From: Sporosarcina jiandibaonis
Lineage (GTDB): Bacteria > Bacillota > Bacilli > Bacillales_A > Planococcaceae
Length of the DNA stretch: 64,000 nucleotides
Direction: 5' to 3'
Assembly (NCBI RefSeq): GCF_013184495.1
Contig: NZ_JAAOIY010000005.1
Span: 241,414-305,413, forward strand
The translations under genes were made by a program, and so were the position numbers. The notes beneath the pieces were generated by a model. The model had not been told where the DNA came from, made no database searches, and saw nothing but the letters and a program-made list of their open reading frames with translations. Every line of letters starts with the position of its first letter. Positions within the stretch are counted from its first letter, which is position 1. Positions 17,412 through 25,387 of this stretch are shown here, in pieces.

Positions 17412-18677
17412 ATGCGCTTTTCTAAAAAGAAACCTTTCTTATTGGCTGTTATTAGCCTCATGATTGTTCTATCAGGCTGCAGTAATGATAAGTTGCTTGA
17501 TGAAGCAGAAAAGTATATTACGTCTGTTGAAGAAATTAATATTCCGGATGATGCAAAGATAATTGGCTTGGGGGAGGCGACACATGGGAATATAGAACTT
17601 CAGAAGTTGAAAAGAGATGTATTTGAAGCACTAATTGAAAATGAACATGTCCGTGTGTTTGTAATAGAAGGGGATTTTGGAGGCGGACAGGAAATTAATC
17701 GGTTCATTTTAGATGGAAAAGGTACTGCAGAAAAAGCCGTGACAGCACTTGATTATAGCATTTATAAAACGGAGCAAATGATCGATCTTGTTCAATGGAT
17801 GCATGATTATAACGCTACGGTCAGTGACGATGAGAAAATATATTTTTACGGAAATGATATGCAGCGATATGATTACAATAAAAAAGGTCTGCTTGACTAT
17901 TATGAAGTTGTTAATAAGGATGCGGGACAAAAATATGCAGTTCAACTGGAACAGGCCTCAAATAATACAATGAGATCGTTAACAACGAAGCAACTGAAAA
18001 AAATTCATGAGGTGCTCGGTAATATCATTTTTGATCTACAATCAAACGAAGTAGCTTATACGGAACATTCATCATCAGATACGTTTGCCTTTGCTTTAGA
18101 ATACGCGCAACTTATGAAACAACGAACAGAGTTATTTTTAAATGAGGGGGACTACCAACAACTTCGCGATCAGTATTTAGCTGACAATTTGCAATGGATT
18201 GTTGAATTTGAAGCTGCTCGTGGTCATGATAAGATATTCTTCTCCGGACATAATGGGCATATTGAAAAAACGTCTGCTTCATTAGCTGGTTATAAATCGA
18301 TGGGAAGTTATTTAGATGAGTTATATGGATCCAAGTATTTTGCAATTGGCACCGACTTGATGAATAGTAAATTTCAAGCTTTAAACCGAGGATCTGATAA
18401 AAGAAAGAGTTATAAGATAAAGAATCATAATGGTTTAGTTAGTGCATTTAGTGAAGTAGAGCCAAATATCTTTTACGTTGATTTTGAAAAAGCCCTTGAG
18501 TCAAAGGAATTGTTGGACATTATAAAAAGTGAACAAAAAATGGTAAACGTAGGTGACGACTTTCGTTCCTGGCAAAAGTTGTTAAAAATGTTTTACACAA
18601 TTGAAATGATACCCAATCAGGCCTATGACGGCATAATTATTTTAAAAGAAGCAACACCGACAGATGTAATTGATTAG
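17412..18677 (+). CDS. erythromycin-esterase-like lipoprotein
   Basis: 421 aa. The signal ends in the lipobox VLSGC at residue 22, so the enzyme is anchored outside the membrane. The erythromycin esterase fold shows the hallmark GLGEATHGN (about residues 50-58) with the catalytic His, the Glu of VIEGDFGG and further conserved residues in FYGNDMQRYD and FFSGHNGHI. The family hydrolyses macrolide lactones or acts on other substrates (succinoglycan-related); the extracellular anchoring here is not typical of resistance Ere enzymes. It follows the DUF2812 gene by 18 bases and may belong to the same PadR-controlled operon. Confidence 0.85.
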   Translation: MRFSKKKPFLLAVISLMIVLSGCSNDKLLDEAEKYITSVEEINIPDDAKIIGLGEATHGNIELQKLKRDVFEALIENEHVRVFVIEGDFGGGQEINRFILDGKGTAEKAVTALDYSIYKTEQMIDLVQWMHDYNATVSDDEKIYFYGNDMQRYDYNKKGLLDYYEVVNKDAGQKYAVQLEQASNNTMRSLTTKQLKKIHEVLGNIIFDLQSNEVAYTEHSSSDTFAFALEYAQLMKQRTELFLNEGDYQQLRDQYLADNLQWIVEFEAARGHDKIFFSGHNGHIEKTSASLAGYKSMGSYLDELYGSKYFAIGTDLMNSKFQALNRGSDKRKSYKIKNHNGLVSAFSEVEPNIFYVDFEKALESKELLDIIKSEQKMVNVGDDFRSWQKLLKMFYTIEMIPNQAYDGIIILKEATPTDVID

Positions 18678-18723
18678 TATTTTATTGCCTTTTTTAAAAA
18701 CATATATTTATATGGGGTGAATC

Positions 18724-19395
18724 ATGACTAAGATATTTTCAAGAGAAAGGCTTATATTCACACTTCATATATTAATCGCCGCGATAGGGCTTATTAGTGT
18801 GCCGTTGCATATACTTTTTTCTCCTGAACCAAGTGTTTCTATTACGAAATTCACAATCCATTCTAATATCATTGTCACCATAATATTTACTGTAAGCACG
18901 TTTGTTATTTTGTTAAAGAAAAAAGAAAGTCATATGTTGGACTTGTGTAAAAATGCAGCGCTTATATATATGATGGTAGTTTTATCAACTTACCACCTTA
19001 TCCTTTCTAGTGGTGGAGAATACAGCGGGATTAGGATCATTACAAATTTCACATTGCACTATTTAATTCCAATGTTCGTTTTACTAAACTGGATCATTTT
19101 TGAAGAGAAAAAGTGGTATAGTTACAAATCAATCGTCTTTTGGTTGCCTTTCCCAATACTCTACGGCGCTATATCATTAATAAGAGGAATGTACGATGGA
19201 TTCTATCCTTATTTTTTCCTAAATCCGAATGGTCAAATCCCCGATGGAGTTGGCAACTATGCAAATGTAGCGTTAGTCGTAGTAGGTTTCACTTTTGTTT
19301 ATTGCATGCTTGGTTTTCTGCTAATTTTAATGAATAGAGTTATTCTTAAATTTAAAAATGGAAAGTACCTGCAAAATACTAAAAATGTAATGTGA
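18724..19395 (+). CDS. Pr6Pr-like multi-pass membrane protein
   Basis: 223 aa with six or seven hydrophobic segments. The pattern (six helices, conserved H in LHYLIPMFVLLNW and the late YPYFFLNPN with a G-rich continuation) fits the Pr6Pr family, a bacterial relative of the FAR-17a/AIG1-like fold. Members have no established reaction in bacteria. Start ATG follows GGGGTG. It lies 46 bases after the esterase-like lipoprotein and before a terminator, so it is probably the last gene of the PadR operon. Confidence 0.72.
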   Translation: MTKIFSRERLIFTLHILIAAIGLISVPLHILFSPEPSVSITKFTIHSNIIVTIIFTVSTFVILLKKKESHMLDLCKNAALIYMMVVLSTYHLILSSGGEYSGIRIITNFTLHYLIPMFVLLNWIIFEEKKWYSYKSIVFWLPFPILYGAISLIRGMYDGFYPYFFLNPNGQIPDGVGNYANVALVVVGFTFVYCMLGFLLILMNRVILKFKNGKYLQNTKNVM

Positions 19396-19420
19396 AAGGA
19401 ATTAAATAAATAGAAGCCAA

Positions 19421-19505
19421 ATGGGCACGATTACTGGATAAATCGCTATGTTTGAGTGAGCGCCATTGCAAAAGAGCTCCTTGATTTTTCGACCAAGGGG
19501 CTTTA
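19421..19505 (+). terminator. type B-like repeat relic followed by an intrinsic terminator
   Basis: GGGCACGATTACTGGATAAA with GAGCGCC (19421-19464) is a weak B-type repeat. AGCTCCTTG then pairs with CAAGGGGCT (19474-19502) ahead of TTTAATAATTG, ending the PadR operon. Confidence 0.6.
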
Positions 19506-19539
19506 ATAATTGTTTGAGTGATTCTAGATTTTATGAAAG

Positions 19540-19779
19540 TTAGCCTTGCATTTCGATGTTGATAAATCGCTTATTAGAGAACTCATTCCTATTATACTCG
19601 ATCCACTTGGCCATCTCTCTTTCGACAGCTCTATTTTGCCATTCATACCAGACCCCTAAACATTCACTACAATGGCTTTCTACTCCGATATTATTATTTA
19701 AATCTCTATGATTAAATAGCGTAGTTTTGCGACAAATATAGCAAAATACTTTTTTGTCTTCATAATATCTTCCTGCCAA
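19540..19779 (-). CDS. small zinc-ribbon-like protein
   Basis: 79 aa from TTG at 19779, chosen because TGGAGGAG lies nine bases before it; longer starts lack a site. Two Cys pairs, CYIC (about 12-15) and CSEC (about 37-40), set 22 residues apart, suggest one zinc-binding knuckle pair. After it comes a Trp-rich helical end (VWYEWQNRAVEREMAKW). Function unknown; it could bind nucleic acid. A truncated second copy of its first codons lies about 160 bases upstream on the same strand. Confidence 0.55.
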   Translation of the reverse strand: MAGRYYEDKKVFCYICRKTTLFNHRDLNNNIGVESHCSECLGVWYEWQNRAVEREMAKWIEYNRNEFSNKRFINIEMQG

Positions 19780-19940
19780 GAATATCAGCTCCTCCACTTT
19801 TAAACTCATTATTTCCAAGTTCAAGTGATTTGATTCAGGAAACTGACAATCGCTTCCACTTTTTGGGGGACGGATTCGTGATTCTAATTTCAATTATTAA
19901 TGTTAGTGTTATAATGTGAATCTCTAGCAGTAAAAAGTAA

Positions 19941-20010
19941 TTTTACGACAGATATAGCAAAATACTTTTTATCTAAATAATATCTACCTGCCAAGAAATT
20001 ACGCTATTGT
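19941..20010 (-). pseudogene. truncated duplicate of the zinc-ribbon gene start
   Basis: Reading the minus strand gives LAGRYYLDKKYF, matching AGRYYEDKKVF of the intact gene, then loses the Cys motif. About 60 bases align closely with 19726-19785 (for example ATATAGCAAAATACTTTTT). It is a partial tandem duplication, not a gene. The rest of 19894-20206 shows nothing else. Confidence 0.55.
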
Positions 20011-20206
20011 ACGATGGCCTTGTATATTGTAAATAACTGCTATAATTTAACTATTATTTTTTATTTTGATCGCTGACTTTTTAAGTGAAAACACTTTAAT
20101 AAATTTAAACTAGTCAGAAATAATCTCTTCCTAATATCCTCCAAAATGTAAGGTCCCTCTTGGAATTTATCTCCATATACACACTCAATTAAATTAAAAA
20201 ACCTAT

Positions 20207-20248
20207 AAAAAGACACTTTCCTCTATTTTGAGAAAAGTGTCTTTTGCT
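20207..20248 (-). terminator. terminator of dapA
   Basis: AAAAGACACTTT pairs with AAAGTGTCTTTT across a 16-base loop. On the minus strand it is followed by T-rich sequence. It lies 70 bases after the dapA stop. Confidence 0.8.
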
Positions 20249-20318
20249 ATTTTATGAAGTTGTATTTTTGCGTTGACTTCATTTTTGAAATTCATGATTA
20301 AAGACTTTTTGAGGTCTA

Positions 20319-21203
20319 TCAGATTGTCGCTTCTTCAAAGCAATTTATAGCATGTTTCAGTGAAAGCAGTTGTTCTTCATTTAACGGAATCATTGGTAAG
20401 CGCGTACCGCCAACTGGGATACCTTTTAAATTTAGTGCTGCTTTTACAGGTGATGGGCTTGGAGCGGCAAAAAGTGCGTTCATTGCAGGCACGAGTTTTC
20501 TATGATCCCTAGCTGCTTGTTCAACATAGCCTCTATTAAAATGCTGAATCATCGTTTGCATTTCATTTCCTAATATATGAGATGCCACCGATATAACGCC
20601 GGCTCCGCCGATGGATAGTACTGGGATTGTTAAGCTGTCATCACCGCTGTACAAGGAAAATGCTGCTGGTGTCCGCTCAATTATTTCAGACATCGCATCT
20701 AAATCGCCGCTCGCTTCTTTGATGGCGACGATATTTGAAATTTCCGAGAGACGAACGACTGTATCCACATCGATGCTGGCAACCGATCGCCCAGGTACGT
20801 TATAAAGCATGATCGGTAAAGAAGTGGCCGATGCAATTGTTTTAAAGTGTTGGTATAGTCCTTCTTGACATGGCTTGTTATAGTAAGGCGCCACAAGCAT
20901 CACCGCATCGACACCAGTCTCTTCCGCTAATCTTGTCAATTGCACGGATGCCCTTGTGTCATTCGATCCAGTTCCGGCAATAACCGGTACTCTGCCATTC
21001 ACTACTTCTACTGTGAAGTTGAATAATTTTACTTTTTCCTCAGTCGTCAAAGTCGGAGATTCTCCAGTCGTACCTGACACGACTAAACTTTCCGTTCCAT
21101 TCTCGATTAAATGTTCAATTAAGTTTCTTGTTGCTTCAAAATCGATTTCTCCTTGCATGTCAAAAGGCGTCACCATAGCTGTTGCAATTTGTCCGAAATT
21201 CAT
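20319..21203 (-). CDS. dapA: 4-hydroxy-tetrahydrodipicolinate synthase
   Basis: 294 aa TIM-barrel lyase condensing pyruvate with aspartate semialdehyde, the first committed step to lysine and, in spore-formers, dipicolinate. The signature VVSGTTGESPTLT (about 39-51), the Tyr of MLYNVPGR (about 135) and the Schiff-base Lys of AIKEASGD (about 163) are present. ATG 21203 (FGQIATAMVTPFD) follows TGTGGAGAA; an upstream in-frame start adds seven residues without support. The gene is alone under a lysine riboswitch, so it is shut off by lysine. It may be a second dapA besides an operon copy elsewhere. Confidence 0.93.
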   Translation of the reverse strand: MNFGQIATAMVTPFDMQGEIDFEATRNLIEHLIENGTESLVVSGTTGESPTLTTEEKVKLFNFTVEVVNGRVPVIAGTGSNDTRASVQLTRLAEETGVDAVMLVAPYYNKPCQEGLYQHFKTIASATSLPIMLYNVPGRSVASIDVDTVVRLSEISNIVAIKEASGDLDAMSEIIERTPAAFSLYSGDDSLTIPVLSIGGAGVISVASHILGNEMQTMIQHFNRGYVEQAARDHRKLVPAMNALFAAPSPSPVKAALNLKGIPVGGTRLPMIPLNEEQLLSLKHAINCFEEATI

Positions 21204-21271
21204 AAGTTCTCCACATCCTATCAATTATTTTGTTAATCAAACAGAGGGAGAGGGGCATTTTGCAAATGAAT

Positions 21272-21305
21272 GCAAAAAAGCAACAACGAGGGCTCGTTGT
21301 TGCTC
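21272..21305 (-). terminator. riboswitch-controlled terminator before dapA
   Basis: GCAACAACGAG (21280-21290) pairs with CTCGTTGTTGC (21293-21303); on the minus strand it is followed by six T. It sits between the lysine aptamer and the dapA start, the expected place of the expression platform. Confidence 0.9.
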
Positions 21306-21330
21306 TGAAATAATCATTTATTTCATTGCA

Positions 21331-21508
21331 TAAGATAGCCCTCCATATAGTTTCCTATATGACAATCCTGGACTTATTCAACCCAGAACCAGCTTCGAGA
21401 ATATGAGATTCTCTCCACTTCGGCAAATTCCCCTTTCCGCAACCTTCACAGGATCTCATTATCCTCAAGTTGTGTACTGATGGTTTTTGCGCCTCTATCC
21501 TTATTTCA
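21331..21508 (-). ncRNA. lysine riboswitch (L box)
   Basis: On the minus strand the leader reads GATAGAGGCGC at its 5' end and closes with GGAGGGCTATCTT, pairing to form P1. Between them are the conserved AAAGGGGAATTTGCCGAAG, the GGTTGAATAAGTCC arm and a CATATAGG / CTATATGG hairpin, in the order of the B. subtilis lysC leader. With lysine bound, the downstream terminator forms and dapA transcription stops early. Identified from motif order only. Confidence 0.92.
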
Positions 21509-21668
21509 AGTTTGAAATAAGATAATGATCAATTACTAAGACTGTACATGTAATCTTGTAAAATTGCAAGTGAAATAGAGTGCTGTGCCATAAACAATAC
21601 AATATAAATGCATCAGTGAAAAATGAAAGCGAAGTAAAAAAGCGCGTGGTTGTACGATCTTTAATAGG

Positions 21669-21687
21669 TTTTGCAAGGCTTGCAAAA
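21669..21687. promoter_or_regulatory. perfect palindrome upstream of the deaminase gene
   Basis: TTTTGCAAG-G-CTTGCAAAA, nine-base arms, lies 20 bases before a TATACT element (21707-21712). It is a candidate operator for the deaminase/msrA pair; the regulator is unknown. Confidence 0.4.
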
Positions 21688-21837
21688 AACTTTTTACTAC
21701 TAATGTTATACTAGTTATATATACTTTATTGATTTTTCAATAAGATCCATTTTCCACAAATTGGCCTGTTTAGTGGACGAGTAGGAACTTATGAGTGTCG
21801 ATATAAAAAACTAAAAACAATACAAGGAGGATTAATC

Positions 21838-22326
21838 ATGATTAATGATACAGATTTAAAGCATCTACGACGTTGCATCGAACTAGCGAAGGTTGCTCTA
21901 GAGAAAGGTGACGAGCCATTTGGTTCAGTACTGGTGTCAGCCAACGGGGACGTGCTTGCGGAAGACCATAACCACGTTGGAGGTGGTGATCACACCCGAC
22001 ACCCGGAATTTGCTTTAGCGCGCTGGGCAGCCGAGAATATGACGTTGGAAGAAAGAGAGAAGGCGACAGTATATACTTCGGGTGAACATTGCCCTATGTG
22101 CGCTGCAGCCCACGGGTGGGTAGGTTTGGGTCGAATTGTTTATGTCAGCTCGTCCAAGCAACTGGTGCAATGGTTGAGCGAAATGGGGGTTAATGTATCG
22201 CAATCGCGCGTTCGTAATCTTCCAATTCAAGATGTTATTCGTGATACTACAGTAGACGGGCCTGTTCCTGAACTCGCAGAGCAAATGCGCGAACTCCACC
22301 GTCAGTTTTACGCGGGGAAACGTTAA
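21838..22326 (+). CDS. nucleoside/nucleobase deaminase (cytidine deaminase-like fold)
   Basis: 162 aa zinc hydrolase. The His-x-Glu motif is HPEFALAR (HPE near residue 59) and the paired Cys are in EHCPMC (about 82-87), giving the His/Cys/Cys zinc site and catalytic Glu of the guanine/cytosine/tRNA-adenine deaminase group. The length fits guanine deaminase or related nucleoside deaminases rather than TadA; the PCxxC Pro is replaced by His. ATG 21838 has a strong AAGGAGG. It probably shares a transcript with msrA, 13 bases downstream. Confidence 0.82.
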   Translation: MINDTDLKHLRRCIELAKVALEKGDEPFGSVLVSANGDVLAEDHNHVGGGDHTRHPEFALARWAAENMTLEEREKATVYTSGEHCPMCAAAHGWVGLGRIVYVSSSKQLVQWLSEMGVNVSQSRVRNLPIQDVIRDTTVDGPVPELAEQMRELHRQFYAGKR

Positions 22327-22339
22327 GGGGGAGTACAAT

Positions 22340-22810
22340 ATGGAAGTAGTATATTTTGCAGGTGGATGTTTATGGGGAGTACAGGCTTTTATAAAAACTT
22401 TACCTGGAGTTATGTTTACGGAGGCGGGAAGAGCTAATGGAACCAGTCATATACTTGAGGGTGATTATGATGGGTACGCCGAATGTGTAAAAACAGGTTT
22501 TAATCCGACGGCTGTAACAATCAGGGAATTAATGGGATATTTCTTTGAAATCATTGATCCATACAGTTTGAATAAACAAGGGCAGGATGTTGGCAAGAAA
22601 TATAGAACAGGCGTATATAGTGAAAATCCGGAACACTTAAAAGAGGCGAAGGCATTTCTTAGTGAGAGAACTGATTATGACCGTATAGTTGTTGAAGTAT
22701 TACCTCTTACAAACTATGTGAGAAGTGCAGAAGAACATCAAGATAGGTTATCTAGATATCCAAATGATTATTGCCATATTCCAGAAGAATTATTGAGTAG
22801 ATATAAGTAA
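22340..22810 (+). CDS. msrA: peptide methionine sulfoxide reductase A-like protein
   Basis: 156 aa. The active-site loop is FAGGCLWGVQAF (Cys near residue 9; the family usual is GCFWG), followed by the YDGYAECVK segment and the substrate-binding region IIDPYSLNKQGQDVGKKYRTGVY. Family enzymes reduce methionine-S-sulfoxide in proteins. Sequence around the second box (YAECVK in place of GHAEVV) differs from housekeeping MsrA, so a divergent branch with its own substrate preference is possible. A broken near-identical copy lies at 34050-34507. Confidence 0.85.
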   Translation: MEVVYFAGGCLWGVQAFIKTLPGVMFTEAGRANGTSHILEGDYDGYAECVKTGFNPTAVTIRELMGYFFEIIDPYSLNKQGQDVGKKYRTGVYSENPEHLKEAKAFLSERTDYDRIVVEVLPLTNYVRSAEEHQDRLSRYPNDYCHIPEELLSRYK

Positions 22811-22902
22811 GGAAGAATATTGTATTATAGGATGGTTTATGGACTCTGTAGTTTCAGAAGTGCCTTGCTAAAATAATAAGGGGAACAGAATCGTTTATTT
22901 TC

Positions 22903-22976
22903 ATTTCAATAATCGGGCGCTATTCTTAAATTAGGATTAGCGCCTATTCAGTAATAGGGCAATTTAAATGGATAGC
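22903..22976. repeat. dispersed two-hairpin repeat, type B (copy 11)
   Basis: Best B-type copy: AATAATCGGGCGCTATTC, then TTAGGATTAGCGCCTATTCA (GGCGC pairs with GCGCC), then GTAATAGGGCAATTTAAATG. The stretch from here to the next gene contains only a 15-codon open frame (23031-23078, MKRNVLFIVNC) with a GGGAGG site, probably a remnant. Confidence 0.78.
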
Positions 22977-23105
22977 ACATCAAGTCCAATGAGGGGTTGA
23001 AAATTCAAACATAATAAGGGAGGGGCCTCGATGAAACGCAATGTATTGTTTATCGTAAATTGTTGGGATAATGTGTAATTAAAATTTGACAGGGAGAGAA
23101 CTTAA

Positions 23106-23552
23106 ATGGAGATTTATCAAGCTACGATTGAAGACTTAGAAGGAGTATCAAATTTATTTAATGGATACCGTATGTTTTATGAACAAACATCTGATTTAGA
23201 GGGTGCAATAGGTTATATAAAAGAGCGTTTAGAAAATGAAGACTCAGTAATATTTGTTGCTAAGAACAATCAAAAGTATATAGGATTCACACAACTTTAT
23301 CCCACCTTTTCATCAATCTCAATGAAAAACGCTTGGATATTAAATGATTTGTTTATCGATCCAGAAGCTAGAAAACAAGGAATAGGAGAAATGTTCTTAC
23401 ATAAGGTGAAAGATTTTGCCATTAAGACAGGTGCCAAAAGCATAAGTCTAAGCACAGCACCAGACAATTTTTCTGCACAAAGACTGTATGAGAAAAACGG
23501 ATATGAACGGGATTCACAGTTTTATCAATATGAATTAGATTTGAATAAATAA
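23106..23552 (+). CDS. GNAT family N-acetyltransferase
   Basis: 148 aa single GNAT domain. Beta-4 and the pyrophosphate loop are WILNDLFIDPEARKQGIGEMFL (about 76-97; RKQGIG), and the domain ends SAQRLYEKNGYERD, the classic Y-E-K-x-G-F/Y tail. ATG 23106 follows AGGGAGAG. It lies between two B-type repeats without partners. The acceptor is unknown; residues resemble the PhnO/YitI-like general acetyltransferases of Bacillus. Confidence 0.88.
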   Translation: MEIYQATIEDLEGVSNLFNGYRMFYEQTSDLEGAIGYIKERLENEDSVIFVAKNNQKYIGFTQLYPTFSSISMKNAWILNDLFIDPEARKQGIGEMFLHKVKDFAIKTGAKSISLSTAPDNFSAQRLYEKNGYERDSQFYQYELDLNK

Positions 23553-23564
23553 TCATCTGACCTG

Positions 23565-23660
23565 CTATTCAACAAAAGAGTGCGATAATTGAATAGATCC
23601 CCTTAAAGGTGACGGGGTGACTTAAAGGTAACTATGTAAAACAAACGGGCCGAATTGTTA
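23565..23660. repeat. dispersed repeat, type B variant (copy 12)
   Basis: CTATTCAA...TTGAATAG hairpin with loop AAAGAGTGCGATAA, then CCCCTTAAAGGTGACGGGGT and ACAAACGGGCCGAATTGTTA. A closely similar arrangement occurs at 56083-56175. Between here and the next gene is a short open frame with CEYC (about 23682-23745) that looks like a remnant. Confidence 0.6.
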
Positions 23661-23851
23661 TATATCTAGGAGGGATTAAAATACCTGTCTGTGAATACTG
23701 CAGAACAAGTGGAGTTGGAAACAAACTATTAAAAAACCACCGACATTGAACTATGGAAAGTAATTTTATTAGAAATTCAACTCGGGAATGACCAGGAACT
23801 TTATTGGTGGGAGAATTGTATATGGGGTTACATGTAAGGGAGGGGAGTACT

Positions 23852-24496
23852 GTGGTCGAAAGTAAAATTGATTACTATGAAAAGGAATCAGGGCATTTTA
23901 ATCCTCAAAAACACTTTTCTGCACGTATTCAGGAAATGGAAAATAAATCAAAATATGGAGCGAAGGTGGCTTCTAAGTGGAATGAAATTGCCAACCTGTC
24001 TCTGAGGAATGAGGTTTATCCGGTAGTTCATCCAATTGGGCAAGAGACATTCTCCTTATATGCGGAGTTTCCTACAGGGGTATTTGAATACGCTCTAGAT
24101 GTAGATGGTGCTACTTCACTTATAAAAGAAGGAGGTATTACGCCAGTAATCTTTGATCCATCCAAAATAATAGCTTCAGTTGATGAAGGTAATATAAATA
24201 AAGATACAAGTAACATAAAAATTAACCATAAGAATCCTGTAATGGTACTTCAAAGCCAGTATTTAACGGGTGGTATGAATCATTGTATAAATGGGAATCA
24301 TCGAATATTTGAAGCTAATCGAAATAACGAGAAGCAAATTGAAGTGTACCAATTTAAAGACCTGGAATTCGTACCATTTTTCTATGATGTTTTGGGCAAG
24401 GCCATGTACTATTTTGAAATGGACTATAGTAATGTAATCAGCAATGAAAGGAATTTTCTGAAAGATGAATATGATGCATTTGCATTTATTTTTTAA
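23852..24496 (+). CDS. hypothetical protein, ParB/sulfiredoxin-like GNHR motif
   Basis: 214 aa. GTG 23852 follows AAGGGAGGGG with good spacing; an ATG at 23822 is the alternative. The middle contains PVMVLQSQYLTGGMNHCINGNHRIFEA: the G-N-H-R-I pattern occurs in ParB-like and sulfiredoxin-type nucleotide-binding proteins (usually G-x-H-R), so a ParB-superfamily fold is possible, but the rest gives no support. No signal or membrane segment. The stop overlaps the start region of the GrpB gene, suggesting coupling. Confidence 0.5.
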   Translation: MVESKIDYYEKESGHFNPQKHFSARIQEMENKSKYGAKVASKWNEIANLSLRNEVYPVVHPIGQETFSLYAEFPTGVFEYALDVDGATSLIKEGGITPVIFDPSKIIASVDEGNINKDTSNIKINHKNPVMVLQSQYLTGGMNHCINGNHRIFEANRNNEKQIEVYQFKDLEFVPFFYDVLGKAMYYFEMDYSNVISNERNFLKDEYDAFAFIF

Positions 24497-24534
24497 TGGG
24501 TGAATGTAACGTAATGTGGAAAAGAGGGGATCCA

Positions 24535-25050
24535 ATGGAACTTGTAAGCTTTTATCATCAAAAAAATTTTAAATGCGATGCAGAGAGAACTTTCACTTCT
24601 CAAAGAGCCCTAATTCAGGAACTAATTCCGAACGCCGATGTACAACACGTTGGTAGTACCGCTATACCAAACAGTCTTACTAAGGGAGATTTAGATATAC
24701 AAGTTCGTGTTTCAGAGATTCAATTTTATCAAGCTGTCGAGGCTCTCTCTGCAATATATGAATTGAATGAAGGGAGTATAAAAACGGATGAGTTTAGGGC
24801 ATTTAAAGATGATACAATTATTCCGCCCTTAGGCATACAACTGACCGTTAAAGACACAGAATTTGATTTCTTCTGGAAGTTTCGAGATGTTTTACTAAAA
24901 AATGATCAATATCGAATAGAGTATGATGAATTGAAATTGCAGTTTGAGGGAAAAGACATGGAAGCTTATAGGGGAGCGAAAAATGATTTCTTTAGCAAGA
25001 TAATACAGACTCCTGAATTCAAGCAATTAAAAAGCGATGCAGATAGATAA
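24535..25050 (+). CDS. GrpB/UPF0157 family nucleotidyltransferase-like protein
   Basis: 171 aa, the family length. The diagnostic VQHVGSTAIPNSLTKGDLDIQV (about 39-60) carries the nucleotidyltransferase G-S and D-x-D pattern of the UPF0157 group. ATG 24535 is preferred because AGAGGGG precedes it. The family is related to polymerase-beta-type nucleotidyltransferases, often fused to dephospho-CoA kinase in actinobacteria; the reaction is unproven. It follows the previous ORF closely and may be its operon partner. Confidence 0.82.
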   Translation: MELVSFYHQKNFKCDAERTFTSQRALIQELIPNADVQHVGSTAIPNSLTKGDLDIQVRVSEIQFYQAVEALSAIYELNEGSIKTDEFRAFKDDTIIPPLGIQLTVKDTEFDFFWKFRDVLLKNDQYRIEYDELKLQFEGKDMEAYRGAKNDFFSKIIQTPEFKQLKSDADR

Positions 25051-25111
25051 ATACTAAAAGTTATTTAGCTTATATATACAATTTGTTCAGTTCTGAACAT
25101 ATTATGAATAT

Positions 25112-25258
25112 CCGTAACAAAGGGAGAAATAGAAATGATGCAATTGCGAAAAGGATATGCCCTAATTGTTCTAGTCAGCTAGTGAATCGAACTGGCCCAT
25201 ATGGTAATTTTCTTGGTTGCAGTAATTATCCAAAATGCAGGTTTAACAGCAAGTTGTG
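25112..25258 (+). pseudogene. orphan duplicate of the NERD protein zinc-ribbon tail
   Basis: About 150 bases match the 3' end of the gene at 35603-36308 almost base for base (for example AACATATTATGA, GTAACAAAGGGAGAAATAGA, GTTTAACAGCAAGTTGT). The translation still reads CPNCSSQLVNRTGPYGNFLG and GCSNYPKC, but there is no start, ribosome site or upstream NERD domain. It is a tail fragment left by duplication or recombination. The rest of the interval to 25387 holds only a terminator. Confidence 0.85.
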
Positions 25259-25346
25259 AATTAGAGTGAGGGTAGCGTGGTTTTTTACCTATTAAATATT
25301 TAATAGGCGACCAAAAATCATTCCTAATGGTATGTAAAAATAGAAA

Positions 25347-25376
25347 GTCCGATAGTTTGTAAAAAAACTATCGGAC
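25347..25376. terminator. bidirectional terminator after tctC
   Basis: GTCCGATAGTTT and AAACTATCGGAC form a 12-bp stem with a very short A-rich loop. It ends the minus-strand tctC transcript. Confidence 0.82.
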
Positions 25377-25387
25377 ATATTGTGCTT

